A stretch of 64,000 nt of DNA from Hyphomicrobiales bacterium (GCA_900469475.1 UBXG01000008.1:124526-188525); one strand, 5' to 3'; shown: positions 28,470-37,238, counted from the first letter of the stretch. Translations and numbers: made by a program. Notes: generated by a model not told the origin, from the sequence alone.

Positions 28470-29030
28470 TCAGCCCTTCCTGCGATCTGCGACGAAAGCG
28501 GTGAAGCCTTCGAGGAAAGCCGAGAGATTGTGCTTCACCTTCTCATCGACGATTGCCCCGTCTGCATCGAAGACGCTGCCGGCGCGCGACACCATCAACC
28601 GGCCGCCAAACCATGCTTCGGCACCGAGCGTACGCAAGACCGCCAGCCAGGCATTCTGGCTGAGAATGGTGCCGAAATTGCCCGGCGACGCGCCTAGAAC
28701 CGCGATCGGTTTGCCGCCGAAGACCTGCGCGATGTCAGTGGAGGGACGACTCATCCAGTCGATGGCGTTCTTGAAGACGCCAGGAAGCGAATTGTTGTAT
28801 TCTGGCGTAAACAGGATCAGCCCGTCGGCCGAGATGGCCAGATCCTTAAGCTCCCGCACCTTTTCCGGAATGCCGTCTGCGGCTTCGAGATCGGCGTCAT
28901 AGAGCGGCACGCCGTGGATGGTGCGCGCGATCAGTTCGACACCGCTTGGTGCGAGTTCGACGGCGGCATGGAGCAGAGCCGTGTTGAAGGAGCCTTTGCG
29001 CAGGCTGCCTGATATGCCGAGTATTTTCAT
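28470..29030 (-). CDS. NADPH-dependent FMN reductase family protein
   Basis: 186-residue flavodoxin-like quinone or azo reductase. GISGSLRKGSFNTALL at the start binds the FMN phosphate, and PEYNNSLPGVFKNAIDWMSR is the family's second signature. The start at 29030 is chosen because GGAGG lies 5-10 bp upstream; an ATG at 29042 is in frame but overlaps that site. It is probably cytosolic and uses NADPH to reduce quinones or other electrophiles. Neighbours give no specific role. Confidence 0.9.
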   Translation of the reverse strand: MKILGISGSLRKGSFNTALLHAAVELAPSGVELIARTIHGVPLYDADLEAADGIPEKVRELKDLAISADGLILFTPEYNNSLPGVFKNAIDWMSRPSTDIAQVFGGKPIAVLGASPGNFGTILSQNAWLAVLRTLGAEAWFGGRLMVSRAGSVFDADGAIVDEKVKHNLSAFLEGFTAFVADRRKG

Positions 29031-29101
29031 TGCTTCCTCCATTTGCCGTGAGGGGAAGACATTTATGCTTCGGCCTGCTGCGTCAAGGCCTGACGGCGAT
29101 A

Positions 29102-30328
29102 TTATGCGGCAAGCAGCGACTTCAGCTTGACGGAGCTTGCCGCCAGAGCGGCGTGATCCGGATGTGCGCGGGCGGCGATCAGCATTTCGGCAAGACGGAT
29201 GTCGCGCGCGATGGCATTGCCGCGTCCGATGCCGCTGGCGGCAAGCACTCTTCCGTCCGCGCCGAGATGGAAGAGAATGAATGCCCCGTCATCGAGGTCG
29301 CGCCGCACATGAGTGACCGCTTCATCCGCCAGCCCTGCGATCTGCAGCGTAAAATCATATTGATCGGACCAGAACCATGGGACGGCGGATATTTCCGCAC
29401 TTTCGCCCAGCATGTTGGCGGCGGCCAGATTGGCCTGCTCCTGCGCATTGCGCCAGGATTCGAGGCGAACGCGTCTTCCGCCATAAAGTGACAGCGGAAA
29501 CGAGCAGCAGTCGCCTGCCGCAAAGATATCCGCATGGGAGCTCTCCAGCCGCTCGTTGACGGCAATGCCATTGTCGATCGCGAGTCCCGCTTTTGCGGCC
29601 AGCGCGACATTCGGCAGCGCCCCGATGCCGACGAGCAACAGGTCCGCGGAGATGACTTCGCCGCTCGCCAGACGAACGACCACCTTATCGGTTTCTTCCT
29701 GCAAGGCTTCGATGGTCTGGTCGCAACGAATATCCACGCCTTCCTGGCAATGGCGTTCGGTAATCGCTTCAGCGATCTCTTCGGGCACGCCGCGCTTCAG
29801 GACGCGCGGCAGGCCTTCGATGACGGTGACGTCGGCACCGCGGATACGCGCCGTTGCCGCCAGCTCAAGGCCGATGAAACCGCCACCGATGATGGCAATG
29901 TGCCGTCCGGGATGAAGGGCTGCATGCAAAGCCACCGCATCGGCGTGGGTGCGCAGCACGCGGATGCGCTGCGATGTGCTGTCAACGCCTGGAAACCCTC
30001 GCGCCGCGGCTCCGGTTGCAAGCAGAAGCTTGTCATACGTGAGAGCCTGCCCATCCGAGAGCCTAAGGGTCTTCGTCGCGGGATCGAGTGCGATCACGGT
30101 CGTCTTGAGCTTCAGATCGATCGATTGCTCCCCATAGCGCTCCAATGTGGCGATGAATTTCGGCTCTCGCGTTTGATCCGCGCTGCCTTTTGACAGTGGC
30201 GGCCGTTCGTAAGGCGCCAGCGGCTCGGCGCCGATGAGGGTGATCCCACCCTCAAATCCCTTTTCGCGAAGTGCGAAGGCGGCGCGGGCGCCACATTCTC
30301 CGGCTCCGATAATGACGAAATGAGCCAC
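29102..30328 (-). CDS. mocF: Ferredoxin reductase (MocF-like, FAD-dependent)
   Basis: 408 residues with two dinucleotide-binding motifs: the N-terminal FVIIGAGECGARAAFAL for FAD and IAIIGGGFIGLELAAT near 145-160 for NAD(P)H. An FAD-binding IFAAGDCCSFP lies near 275-285, as in rubredoxin or dioxygenase ferredoxin reductases. GTG 30328 is chosen because GAGGAGG stands 5-11 bp upstream, and the MAHFVII start matches the family; upstream codons in frame overlap the ferredoxin gene. It should pass electrons to the Rieske ferredoxin encoded 10 bp upstream, which serves the desaturase-like oxygenase. The set resembles MocD-MocE-MocF of rhizopine catabolism. Confidence 0.82.
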   Translation of the reverse strand: MAHFVIIGAGECGARAAFALREKGFEGGITLIGAEPLAPYERPPLSKGSADQTREPKFIATLERYGEQSIDLKLKTTVIALDPATKTLRLSDGQALTYDKLLLATGAAARGFPGVDSTSQRIRVLRTHADAVALHAALHPGRHIAIIGGGFIGLELAATARIRGADVTVIEGLPRVLKRGVPEEIAEAITERHCQEGVDIRCDQTIEALQEETDKVVVRLASGEVISADLLLVGIGALPNVALAAKAGLAIDNGIAVNERLESSHADIFAAGDCCSFPLSLYGGRRVRLESWRNAQEQANLAAANMLGESAEISAVPWFWSDQYDFTLQIAGLADEAVTHVRRDLDDGAFILFHLGADGRVLAASGIGRGNAIARDIRLAEMLIAARAHPDHAALAASSVKLKSLLAA

Positions 30329-30338
30329 GCTTGCCTCC

Positions 30339-30650
30339 TCAGAGCCCGATGAAGACGGTGCCGTTTTCAACCTTAACCGGATAGGTCTGCAAGTTGACGC
30401 AGACCGGCGCGCCCTTGGCTTCGCCAGTGCGGTAGTCGAAGCGGCCATTATGCTTCGGACATTCGATGATGTTGTCCATGACCAGCCCGTCGGCGAGATG
30501 GATCTTCTCATGGGTGCACAGGCCGTCAGTCGCGAAATAATCATCCTCAGGGCTGCGATACACCGCGAAGGTCCGCCCATCATGGTCGAAGCGAATGACA
30601 TCCTCTTCATCGATCGCATCAGCGGCGCAAACTTCGATCCAATTGCTCAT
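30339..30650 (-). CDS. mocE: Rieske [2Fe-2S] ferredoxin (MocE-like)
   Basis: 103 residues, the size of a stand-alone Rieske ferredoxin. The cluster ligands are Cys45-x-His47 (CTHEKIH) and Cys64-x2-His67 (CPKHNGRFD), 16 residues apart, with a FDYRTGEAKGAPV loop afterwards. No membrane anchor is present. It lies between the oxygenase and the reductase genes on one strand, which fits an electron carrier of a three-part monooxygenase. Confidence 0.9.
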   Translation of the reverse strand: MSNWIEVCAADAIDEEDVIRFDHDGRTFAVYRSPEDDYFATDGLCTHEKIHLADGLVMDNIIECPKHNGRFDYRTGEAKGAPVCVNLQTYPVKVENGTVFIGL

Positions 30651-30675
30651 CGTTTCCTCCCTTTTTATATCCGAT

Positions 30676-31764
30676 TTATTGAGCGGCGGCGGCCGGCAAC
30701 TCGCCGTGAAATTCCTCGCGGTAAGGCCGCGCCGTCGGCGGCAGCTCGCGCTTCAAGAAATAATCCTCGTTGCGCAATTGCCGCAGGAATGCCGGAATCA
30801 TCTCGCGATAGCCGGACCAGATGGACGGATTCGGCGCCGGCAGATCATGCTTGATCATCGCATGCAGCTTCGGCAGGGCGTGGTAGGGCACCATCGGGAA
30901 CATGTGATGTTCAACATGGTAGTTCATGTTCCAATAGATGAAGCGGCTGATCGGGTTCATCATGACGGTGCGGCTGTTCAGCCGGTGGTCGACGACATTG
31001 TCGGCAAGGCCGCCATGCTGCAGCAGGCCGGTCAGAACATGATGCCAGGCGCCATAGAGCCGGGGAAGGCCGACCAACATCAGCGGTAGGATCGAGCCCA
31101 TGGCGATCGCGCTCGCAATGGTGGCGATATAAATGGCCAGCCAGATGCGGGCGATGCGAATGGCCTTCGGCTGCTCCATCTCGGGAATGAAGGTTTTTTC
31201 TGCCGCACTGACGACGCCGGCCGCATTGCGCAGCATGTCGGCGATCGCATGCCAGACATCGAGGATGCCGAAAAAATTGAGGACGAGGCGGAAGAGGTCC
31301 GGCGGCCGCATGACGGCGATCTCCGGATCGCGGCCGACAATGACGGTATCGGTGTGGTGGCGTGCATGGCTCCAGCGCCAGGTGACCGGATTGCGCATGA
31401 TCATGAAGCACGCGATCTGATAGACCGCGTCGTTCATCCAGCGTGTCTTGAACGCCGTGCCATGGCCGCATTCATGCCAGCGGCTGTCGGAGGCCGAACC
31501 GTAGAGCACACCATAGGCCAGGAAGAAGGGGACACAGATCCAGGAGCCCCAGAAGTAGACACCAAGTGCTGCGAAGACCACCATGCTGCCAAGCCAGATA
31601 ATGGTGTCGCGGATCGCCGGCGCATCCGAACGCTGCATCAGCGCCTTCATGTCCTTGCGCGGCACATCTGTATGATACCATTCGGCGGCCGCCAGCCCCG
31701 TTTCCACCGCCAGCCTGCCGCTTGCGCCGAGCAGATCGTAATCACGCTTGATTATCGTCGTCAT
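30676..31764 (-). CDS. mocD: Fatty-acid-desaturase-family oxygenase (MocD-like)
   Basis: 362-residue membrane di-iron oxygenase. The three histidine boxes are HECGH (97-101), HARHH (133-137) and HVEHH (283-287), with hydrophobic pairs around 55-90 and 205-235. ATG 31764 is preceded by GGGAGGCAGGA; an ATG at 31794 is less good. In Sinorhizobium rhizopine strains a MocD protein with ferredoxin MocE and reductase MocF is reported to demethylate 3-O-methyl-scyllo-inosamine. The same three genes in the same order, next to an inosose-isomerase-like gene, support that role, but related proteins act on alkanes or lipids, so the substrate remains open. Confidence 0.82.
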   Translation of the reverse strand: MTTIIKRDYDLLGASGRLAVETGLAAAEWYHTDVPRKDMKALMQRSDAPAIRDTIIWLGSMVVFAALGVYFWGSWICVPFFLAYGVLYGSASDSRWHECGHGTAFKTRWMNDAVYQIACFMIMRNPVTWRWSHARHHTDTVIVGRDPEIAVMRPPDLFRLVLNFFGILDVWHAIADMLRNAAGVVSAAEKTFIPEMEQPKAIRIARIWLAIYIATIASAIAMGSILPLMLVGLPRLYGAWHHVLTGLLQHGGLADNVVDHRLNSRTVMMNPISRFIYWNMNYHVEHHMFPMVPYHALPKLHAMIKHDLPAPNPSIWSGYREMIPAFLRQLRNEDYFLKRELPPTARPYREEFHGELPAAAAQ

Positions 31765-31842
31765 TCCTGCCTCCCGCGATGTGCAACAGCGCACCGCCCT
31801 CGATGCCCAAAACGATAGATCGACTTTTCGCTTGCCTCAATG

Positions 31843-31853
31843 CATGAATGATG
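31843..31853. promoter_or_regulatory. Direct repeat half of a candidate LacI-type operator
   Basis: CATGAATGATG at 31843-31853 recurs at 31885-31895, exactly 42 bp (four helical turns) apart, between the divergent mocD-like and LacI genes. It is probably bound by the LacI protein encoded next to it. Confidence 0.4.
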
Positions 31854-31882
31854 GAATCTATCAAAACATGTCAAACTCTGAC

Positions 31883-31897
31883 GTCATGAATGATGAC
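31883..31897. promoter_or_regulatory. Candidate operator of the LacI-family regulator
   Basis: Perfect inverted repeat GTCAT-GAATG-ATGAC immediately upstream (17 bp) of the LacI start codon, containing the second copy of CATGAATGATG. The location implies autoregulation and control of the divergent moc-like genes. Confidence 0.45.
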
Positions 31898-31914
31898 ATA
31901 TCTCAGGAGTAGCC

Positions 31915-32943
31915 ATGCGTCGCCCCACCATAGCTGATCTTGCCAAAGCGTCCGGCGTCAGCGTCGCGACGATCGATCGCGTGCTGAATGGGCGCCATCG
32001 CGTGCGTGAAGAAACGGCACGCCGCGTCTATGAGGCGGCGCAGGAAATCGGCTATCATGCCGTGGGCCTCCTGCGTCAGCGTGTCTTCGAGGACTTGCCA
32101 CAATATCGATTGGGCTTCGTCCTGCAGAAGCCGGTTCAGGCTTTCTACCAGGCATTTGCCAGGGAGATTGCGGCGGCAGCGCAGGCAGTCACGACAGCGC
32201 GCATCAACGCGCAGATCGATTTCGTCGCAGCCTCGACCCCGACGGCGATCGTCGAGAAGCTGAAGACGGTGGCATCACGCAGTCAGGCCGTCGCGCTCGT
32301 CGCACCGGATTATCCGGCGGTCACCGCCGCGATCGAGGAGTTGAAGGAAAAAGGCATTCCGGTCTTTTCCCTCCTGTCAGATTTTTCCACCACCGCGCGC
32401 CAGGGCTATATCGGTGTCGATAACCGCAAGGTCGGACGCACGGCCGCCTGGATCATCGCACGCTCCGCACGGCGTCCGGGAAAGGTCGCCTGTTTTGTCG
32501 GCAGCCACCGCTTCCTCGGCCATGAGCTGCGCGAAATCGGCTTTCGCTCCTATTTCCGCGAAAATGCGCCAGAATTCGAGGTGCTCGATACGCTCATCAA
32601 TCTCGACACGCCCGAGATTACCCATGAGGCGACGCTCGATCTCCTGCAGAAGCATCCCGATCTCATCGGTTTCTACGTCTGTGGCGGCGGCATGGAGGGC
32701 GCGATTTCCGCCATACGCGAGGAGCGTTTATCCGGCAAGCTGATCGCCGTCGTCAACGAGTTGACGCCGGAATCGAGGGCGGCGCTTGCCGACGATGTCG
32801 TAGCCATGGCGATCGGCACGCCGCTGCCGGCGCTTTGCAAGGAACTGATGAGCCTGATGATCAAGTCCGTCGAGAGCGATGAGGCTGCCGTTCCCGGCCA
32901 AAGCTTCCTGCCCTTTGAAATTTTCGTCTCGGAAAACATCTAG
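31915..32943 (+). CDS. LacI-family transcriptional regulator
   Basis: 342 residues. The N-terminal helix-turn-helix reads RRPTIADLAKASGVSVATID, with RVLNGRHRVREETARRV as hinge approach. A periplasmic-binding-like sensor domain follows (about 65-330), close to the sugar/inositol-binding type (Peripla_BP_4) with LVAPDYPAV and YIGVDNRKVGRTA. It lies between mocDEF-like genes (divergent) and an IolI-like isomerase (same strand), so inositol, inosose or rhizopine is a likely effector. AGGAG at 31904-31908 precedes the ATG. Confidence 0.88.
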   Translation: MRRPTIADLAKASGVSVATIDRVLNGRHRVREETARRVYEAAQEIGYHAVGLLRQRVFEDLPQYRLGFVLQKPVQAFYQAFAREIAAAAQAVTTARINAQIDFVAASTPTAIVEKLKTVASRSQAVALVAPDYPAVTAAIEELKEKGIPVFSLLSDFSTTARQGYIGVDNRKVGRTAAWIIARSARRPGKVACFVGSHRFLGHELREIGFRSYFRENAPEFEVLDTLINLDTPEITHEATLDLLQKHPDLIGFYVCGGGMEGAISAIREERLSGKLIAVVNELTPESRAALADDVVAMAIGTPLPALCKELMSLMIKSVESDEAAVPGQSFLPFEIFVSENI

Positions 32944-32948
32944 CATTT

Positions 32949-32966
32949 ATGATGGAGTTTCATCAT
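32949..32966. promoter_or_regulatory. Inverted repeat upstream of the IolI-like gene
   Basis: ATGATG-GAGTTT-CATCAT, a perfect six-base inverted repeat, begins six bases after the LacI stop. A nearby AATGATGG (32987-32994) resembles the repeats before the LacI gene. It could let the same regulator control the isomerase separately. Confidence 0.4.
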
Positions 32967-33103
32967 TTTGCCGAGAATTCTATCAAGAATGATGGCTAGG
33001 CCCGATGGAAGAGGGACAGGAATATCGCTAGTCCTTCGCAAAGCAGGCGCGGCGGATCTGGAATGTCTCTTGCTGCCGGACGCCTTGAGGAGGAGTGCCC
33101 ATC

Positions 33104-33916
33104 ATGAGTTCCATTCGTTTCGCGCTCAATCATATGTGTGCGCCGTCATTGAGGCTCGAATCGTTCTTTACCGCCGCAAAAGAGCTCGGCGTCGATAGCG
33201 TCGAGGTCCGCAATGACCTTGCCGGGAACGCGATCCTGGATGGTACGCCGGCAGCGGCCGTCAAGGAGCTAGCGGCGCGGCATGGGCTGACGATCATTTC
33301 GATCAACGCTCTGCAGCGTTTCAATGAGTGGAACGACGAGCGTGCCCGGGAAGCGACGGCGCTGATCGATTACGCGCGCGATTGCGGCGCCAGGGCGCTC
33401 GTCCTCGTTCCGGTCAACGACGGCAGCGGCCGCGAGCCGGAGGCGCGGCATGCCAATCTCCGCAAGGCGCTGTCAGCCCTGAAGCCGATGCTGGAAGCGG
33501 CCGGCATCATCGGCCTGGTAGAGCCGCTCGGTTTCGAGATCTGCTCGCTGCGCCTAAAGAGCGAGGCGGCCGCCGCAATCGAGGAACTCGGTGCGAGATC
33601 CACCTTCCTTCTCGTGCACGATACATTCCATCACCATCTCGCTGGTGAGGCGGCAACCTTCCCCGAACTGACGGGTCTCGTGCATATTTCCGGCGTCAGC
33701 GATCCCGATGTTTCCGTTGGGGACATGCGCGATCCGCATCGTGTTCTTGTCGATGCGAGGGATCGTCTCGATAATGTCGGTCAGCTCCGAGCGCTGCTCT
33801 CTGCTGGCTATGCCGGCCCGGTGTCTTTCGAACCTTTTGCCCCGGCGGTGCATGCCCTGAAGGAACCGGTTGTGGCTCTCAAGGAAAGCATGGCTTATAT
33901 CACCGATCGGCTCTGA
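33104..33916 (+). CDS. iolI: TIM-barrel isomerase, 2-keto-myo-inositol (inosose) isomerase-like
   Basis: 270 residues of the AP endonuclease 2/xylose isomerase-like barrel. RFALNHMCAPSLRLESFFTA, the metal-site GVDSVEVRND, TIISINALQRFNEWND and IGLVEPLGFE are shared with IolI-type proteins, and the barrel ends with GYAGPVSFEPF. ATG 33104 is used because GAGGAGGAG stands eight bases upstream. IolI interconverts inosose isomers in inositol breakdown. Beside mocDEF-like genes it would feed the demethylated, deaminated rhizopine skeleton into the inositol route; this link is inference, and MocC of rhizopine strains is another relative. Confidence 0.75.
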   Translation: MSSIRFALNHMCAPSLRLESFFTAAKELGVDSVEVRNDLAGNAILDGTPAAAVKELAARHGLTIISINALQRFNEWNDERAREATALIDYARDCGARALVLVPVNDGSGREPEARHANLRKALSALKPMLEAAGIIGLVEPLGFEICSLRLKSEAAAAIEELGARSTFLLVHDTFHHHLAGEAATFPELTGLVHISGVSDPDVSVGDMRDPHRVLVDARDRLDNVGQLRALLSAGYAGPVSFEPFAPAVHALKEPVVALKESMAYITDRL

Positions 33917-33949
33917 CCGAGTAGTCCGCGGGGGAGCCTGCCTGCCCGC

Positions 33950-34387
33950 TCAATCGTGGGAATGCGTGTCGGAGTGCTTCGCGCCGTCGTCCGATGGGAT
34001 GATGTGCAGGTTTCCGAAGCGCACGCCGCGCTGCGTCACCACGCTGTCGGCAAATGCCCTGATGTCATCCGTCTTGCCCTTCAGCACGGAGACTTCGAGG
34101 CAATCGTGCCCATCGATGTGAACATGAAGTGTCGAGATCGAAAGATCATGGTGATCGTGCTGCGCTGTCGTCAGCCGGCGCGACAAATCGCGGGTTTCAT
34201 GTTCATAGACATAGGCGAGGGCGGCGTAGCATCTGGCTTCGCCATCCACGGTCGGCTGCGCGCGCGTAACAGCGTCGCGAACGAGATCGCGCAAGGTTTC
34301 CGAACGGCTGGCATAACCGCGCTGTGCGCTGATCTGGTCAATCGTCTCCAGAAGATCGTCGTCGATGGTAATGGTAATTCGCTGCAT
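33950..34387 (-). CDS. nikR: NikR, nickel-responsive repressor
   Basis: 145 residues. The N-terminal ribbon-helix-helix (MQRITITIDDDLLETIDQIS) is followed by the ACT-like metal domain. Nickel ligands known from E. coli NikR (His76, His87, His89, Cys95) match His77, His88, His90 and Cys96 here in QHDHHDLSISTLHVHIDGHD and the following CLEV. The C-terminus is His/Asp-rich. It normally represses a nickel transporter; none is in this window. It follows cobM by 77 bp on the same strand, raising the chance that it senses metal availability in connection with cobalt or cobalamin. Confidence 0.93.
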   Translation of the reverse strand: MQRITITIDDDLLETIDQISAQRGYASRSETLRDLVRDAVTRAQPTVDGEARCYAALAYVYEHETRDLSRRLTTAQHDHHDLSISTLHVHIDGHDCLEVSVLKGKTDDIRAFADSVVTQRGVRFGNLHIIPSDDGAKHSDTHSHD

Positions 34388-34464
34388 ATCCCGATCCTCT
34401 TTTGCCCCGTGGCTTGCCGCGATCGACTAGAGGAAATTTCGGGCGGATTTGCAACGGTGCCGCG

Positions 34465-35223
34465 CTATTGCCGGCCGCGAAAACGGCGCTGATAGGTTGG
34501 GTCGTAGAGCGAGCTTTCGCGGAAATCGCTGGCGCCAAGTGACGGACCGACGAAGATCAGGGCCGTGCGTTCTATTGGATCGGCGGCCACTTTCGCTTCG
34601 ATCGTCGCAAGCGTGCCCCGAATGATCCGCTCGTCGGGCCAGGATGCCTTGACGACGATCGCAACCGGGCAGTCCGCGCCGTATAGCGGCGCCAGATCCT
34701 CGACGAGCTCTTTGAGCGCGTGGATTGCCAGATGGATCGCGAGCGTGGCGCCGGTCGCGCCAAATTTTTCTAGCGTCTCGTTGTTCGGCATGGGCGAGGC
34801 ACGGCCTGAAACACGAGTCAGGACGAGACTTTGAGCGATAGCCGGGATGGTCAGCTCGCGGCCGAGCGCGGAAGCTGCAGCCGCAAAGGCCGGGACGCCG
34901 GGGGTCAGCGTATAGTCGATGCCATGCTTTTCCAACCGGCGGATCTGTTCGGCGACCGCGCTCCAGACCGAGAGGTCGCCGGAATGCAGACGCGCAACAT
35001 CCTCGCCTGCTTCGGCTGCTTTCAGATATTCCGCCTCGATCTCGTCGAGCGACATCGGCGCCGTGTCGATAATGCGGGCGCCGGGCGGGCAATATTGCAG
35101 CAGTTCCGGCGAGACGATCGAGCCGGCATAGAGGCAGATCGGGCATCTGCCGATCAGGTCCCGGCCGCGCACCGTGATCAGGTCGGCGGCTCCTGGGCCT
35201 GCGCCAATGAAATGCACTGTCAT
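34465..35223 (-). CDS. cobM: CobM, precorrin-4 C11-methyltransferase
   Basis: 252-residue tetrapyrrole methylase. The SAM-binding N-terminus reads [29 protein letters not shown] and [15 protein letters not shown] are the next family blocks, and the CobM-specific [15 protein letters not shown] is visible. It methylates C-11 of precorrin-4 in aerobic corrin synthesis. It is the last cob gene of the minus-strand run, 19 bp after cobL. Confidence 0.95.
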   Translation of the reverse strand: MTVHFIGAGPGAADLITVRGRDLIGRCPICLYAGSIVSPELLQYCPPGARIIDTAPMSLDEIEAEYLKAAEAGEDVARLHSGDLSVWSAVAEQIRRLEKHGIDYTLTPGVPAFAAAASALGRELTIPAIAQSLVLTRVSGRASPMPNNETLEKFGATGATLAIHLAIHALKELVEDLAPLYGADCPVAIVVKASWPDERIIRGTLATIEAKVAADPIERTALIFVGPSLGASDFRESSLYDPTYQRRFRGRQ

Positions 35224-35242
35224 CGCTCTACCTCATTCATCA

Positions 35243-36469
35243 TTATGGCTTGGTCCACGACCATTGCGTTACCGGCATGGCCGGCCGCCAGCCGGTCATG
35301 CGTCCGACAGGTGCGGCGCGCGCAATGTCGATGCGGATCAGCGAGCCGCCCCGGCGCGTGTGCTCGGCCAGCAGAAGCGCTTCCATTTCCGTCGTGACGG
35401 CATTGGCGACCAGCCTACCACCGCTTTTCAGTTGGCCGATTGCAGCTTCCAGCACGCCGACGTCGCTGCCGCCGCCGCCAATGAAGATTGCATCGGGCGC
35501 AGCGAGGTCAGAAAGAGCAGCCGGCGCCTCGCCTTCGACAATCACTAGGCCAGGTACGCCGAAATTGCCGGCATTACGGCGGATACGCGCCGTACGCTCG
35601 GGCGACGCTTCGATGGCAATGGCGCGCAGCGAGGGATCGGCCAGCATCCATTCGATGCCGATCGAACCGGAGCCGGCGCCGATATCCCAGAGCAGTTCGC
35701 CATGGCGCGGGGCGAGCGCCGATAGCGTCATCGCGCGAATCTCCCGCTTGGTGATCTGGCCGTCATGTTCGAAAAGCTCGTCGGGAAGACCCGCGCTCAG
35801 CGGTAAAATACGCGCGTCGGCTTCCGCCTTGACCTCGACTGCGCAGATGTTCAGATCGTTGATGCCGGATAGGGAAAAATCGGCCGCACTCTGGCGAGAG
35901 GTCTTTTCATGCGGGCCGCCCAGCGCTTCCAGAACCGTAAGCTCAGATGGGCCGAAGCCGGAGCTTTGCAGCAGGGCCGCCAATTCGGCAGGACCTTTGC
36001 CGTCGGACGTCAGCACCAGGATTTTGCGGCCAGCATGCAGATGCGGACGGATGAGATCGATCGGCCGTCCGTGCAGCGACAGAACCGTCGTCTCCTGCAG
36101 GGGCCAGCCGAGGCGCGATGCGGCGAGGCTGAAGGAGGAGGGCGCCGGGATAACAATCATTTCAGCGGCCGGAATGCTCCGCGAAAGTGTCGCGCCGACG
36201 CCGTAGAAAAAGGGATCACCTGACGCGAGAACCACCGTCGGCTTGCCGCGCCTGGCAAGCACCGCCTCGACGGATTTTTCGAATGGCGAAAGCCATGCTT
36301 GCGTTTCGCCTGATATCAGCGAGCTCATCAACTCGATATGGCGCGTCCCGCCGAAGACGACCGGCGATGAGGCGATCAGCCGCTTGGCTTCGTCGCCGAG
36401 ACCGGCTGGACCGTCTTCGCCGATGCCGATAAGAGTGAGCCAGCGTTGAATTGAAGGTGTCTCAGCCAT
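35243..36469 (-). CDS. cobL: CobL, precorrin-6Y C5,15-methyltransferase (decarboxylating)
   Basis: 408 residues from ATG 36469. Two fused domains are seen: an N-terminal CbiE-type methylase (LTLIGIGEDGPAGLG, VVLASGDPFFYGVGATL) and a C-terminal CbiT-type SAM methyltransferase (LLWDIGAGSGSIGIEW, DAIFIGGGGSDVGVLEAAI). Together they methylate C-5 and C-15 and decarboxylate the C-12 acetate. The start codon overlaps the divergent cobK start by two bases, so its ribosome site and promoter must lie inside cobK; a longer start at 36502 would also be inside cobK. Confidence 0.95.
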   Translation of the reverse strand: MAETPSIQRWLTLIGIGEDGPAGLGDEAKRLIASSPVVFGGTRHIELMSSLISGETQAWLSPFEKSVEAVLARRGKPTVVLASGDPFFYGVGATLSRSIPAAEMIVIPAPSSFSLAASRLGWPLQETTVLSLHGRPIDLIRPHLHAGRKILVLTSDGKGPAELAALLQSSGFGPSELTVLEALGGPHEKTSRQSAADFSLSGINDLNICAVEVKAEADARILPLSAGLPDELFEHDGQITKREIRAMTLSALAPRHGELLWDIGAGSGSIGIEWMLADPSLRAIAIEASPERTARIRRNAGNFGVPGLVIVEGEAPAALSDLAAPDAIFIGGGGSDVGVLEAAIGQLKSGGRLVANAVTTEMEALLLAEHTRRGGSLIRIDIARAAPVGRMTGWRPAMPVTQWSWTKP

Positions 36470-37238
36470 GGGCAAGGCCCGTATTCTGATCCTCGGCGGC
36501 ACGACGGAGGCCCGAGCGCTGGCGGCAGCTCTTGCCTCGCGAGCCGATATCGAGGTCGTCCTGTCGCTTGCCGGCCGAACCGCCGATCCCGCCCCGCAGC
36601 CCGTTCCGGTGCGCAGCGGCGGTTTCGGCGGCGCAGAGGGGCTTGCCCGCTATGTCAGTGACGAAGAGATCGACCTGTTGATCGATGCCACGCATCCCTT
36701 CGCAGCCCGCATCTCGGCCAATGCCGCAGCCGCGGCTGCTGAATGCCATGTGTCCGCTTTCGCGCTGCGCCGTCCGGCGTGGGTGCCGGTCGAAGGCGAT
36801 GATTGGCTTTCCGTGCACAGCGTCTCGCAGGCTATCGCCGCCCTCGGCGATGCGCCCCTGCGCGTTTTCCTCGCGACCGGCCGGCAGGAGGCGCATCAGG
36901 CGAACGCCGCGCCGCAGCACCATTATTGGGTCCGCAGCGTCGATCCCGTCGAACCGCCGCTGGCGGTTCCGTATGTCAATTACATCCATGGTCGCGGTCC
37001 GTTCCGGTTGGCCGACGAACTCGACATGCTGCGACAGCATCAGATCGAGGTCGTCGTCGCCAAAAACAGCGGCGGTGACGCGACCTATGGGAAGATCGAG
37101 GCCGCAAGGCAGCTTGACATCAAGGTGATCATGGTCGAGCGCGCTGAGGCCGCCGGTCTGCCGGTGGTCGAAACGGTAGACGCTGCGCTCGGTAGGATCG
37201 ATCATTTCGCCTCTTCCCTGATGAAACGCGGCGTATAG
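36468..37238 (+). CDS. cobK: CobK, precorrin-6A reductase
   Basis: 256 residues. The NADPH-binding N-terminus reads KARILILGGTTEARALA; LLIDATHPFAARIS and VVVAKNSGGDATYGKIEAAR are CobK/CbiJ signatures. It reduces precorrin-6A to precorrin-6B. It is the only cob gene on the plus strand: its ATG shares two bases with the cobL start, and its last 37 bp overlap the 3' end of cobJ. GAAGG upstream lies inside cobL. Its transcript would be antisense to a cobJ-cobL readthrough message. Confidence 0.95.
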   Translation: MGKARILILGGTTEARALAAALASRADIEVVLSLAGRTADPAPQPVPVRSGGFGGAEGLARYVSDEEIDLLIDATHPFAARISANAAAAAAECHVSAFALRRPAWVPVEGDDWLSVHSVSQAIAALGDAPLRVFLATGRQEAHQANAAPQHHYWVRSVDPVEPPLAVPYVNYIHGRGPFRLADELDMLRQHQIEVVVAKNSGGDATYGKIEAARQLDIKVIMVERAEAAGLPVVETVDAALGRIDHFASSLMKRGV

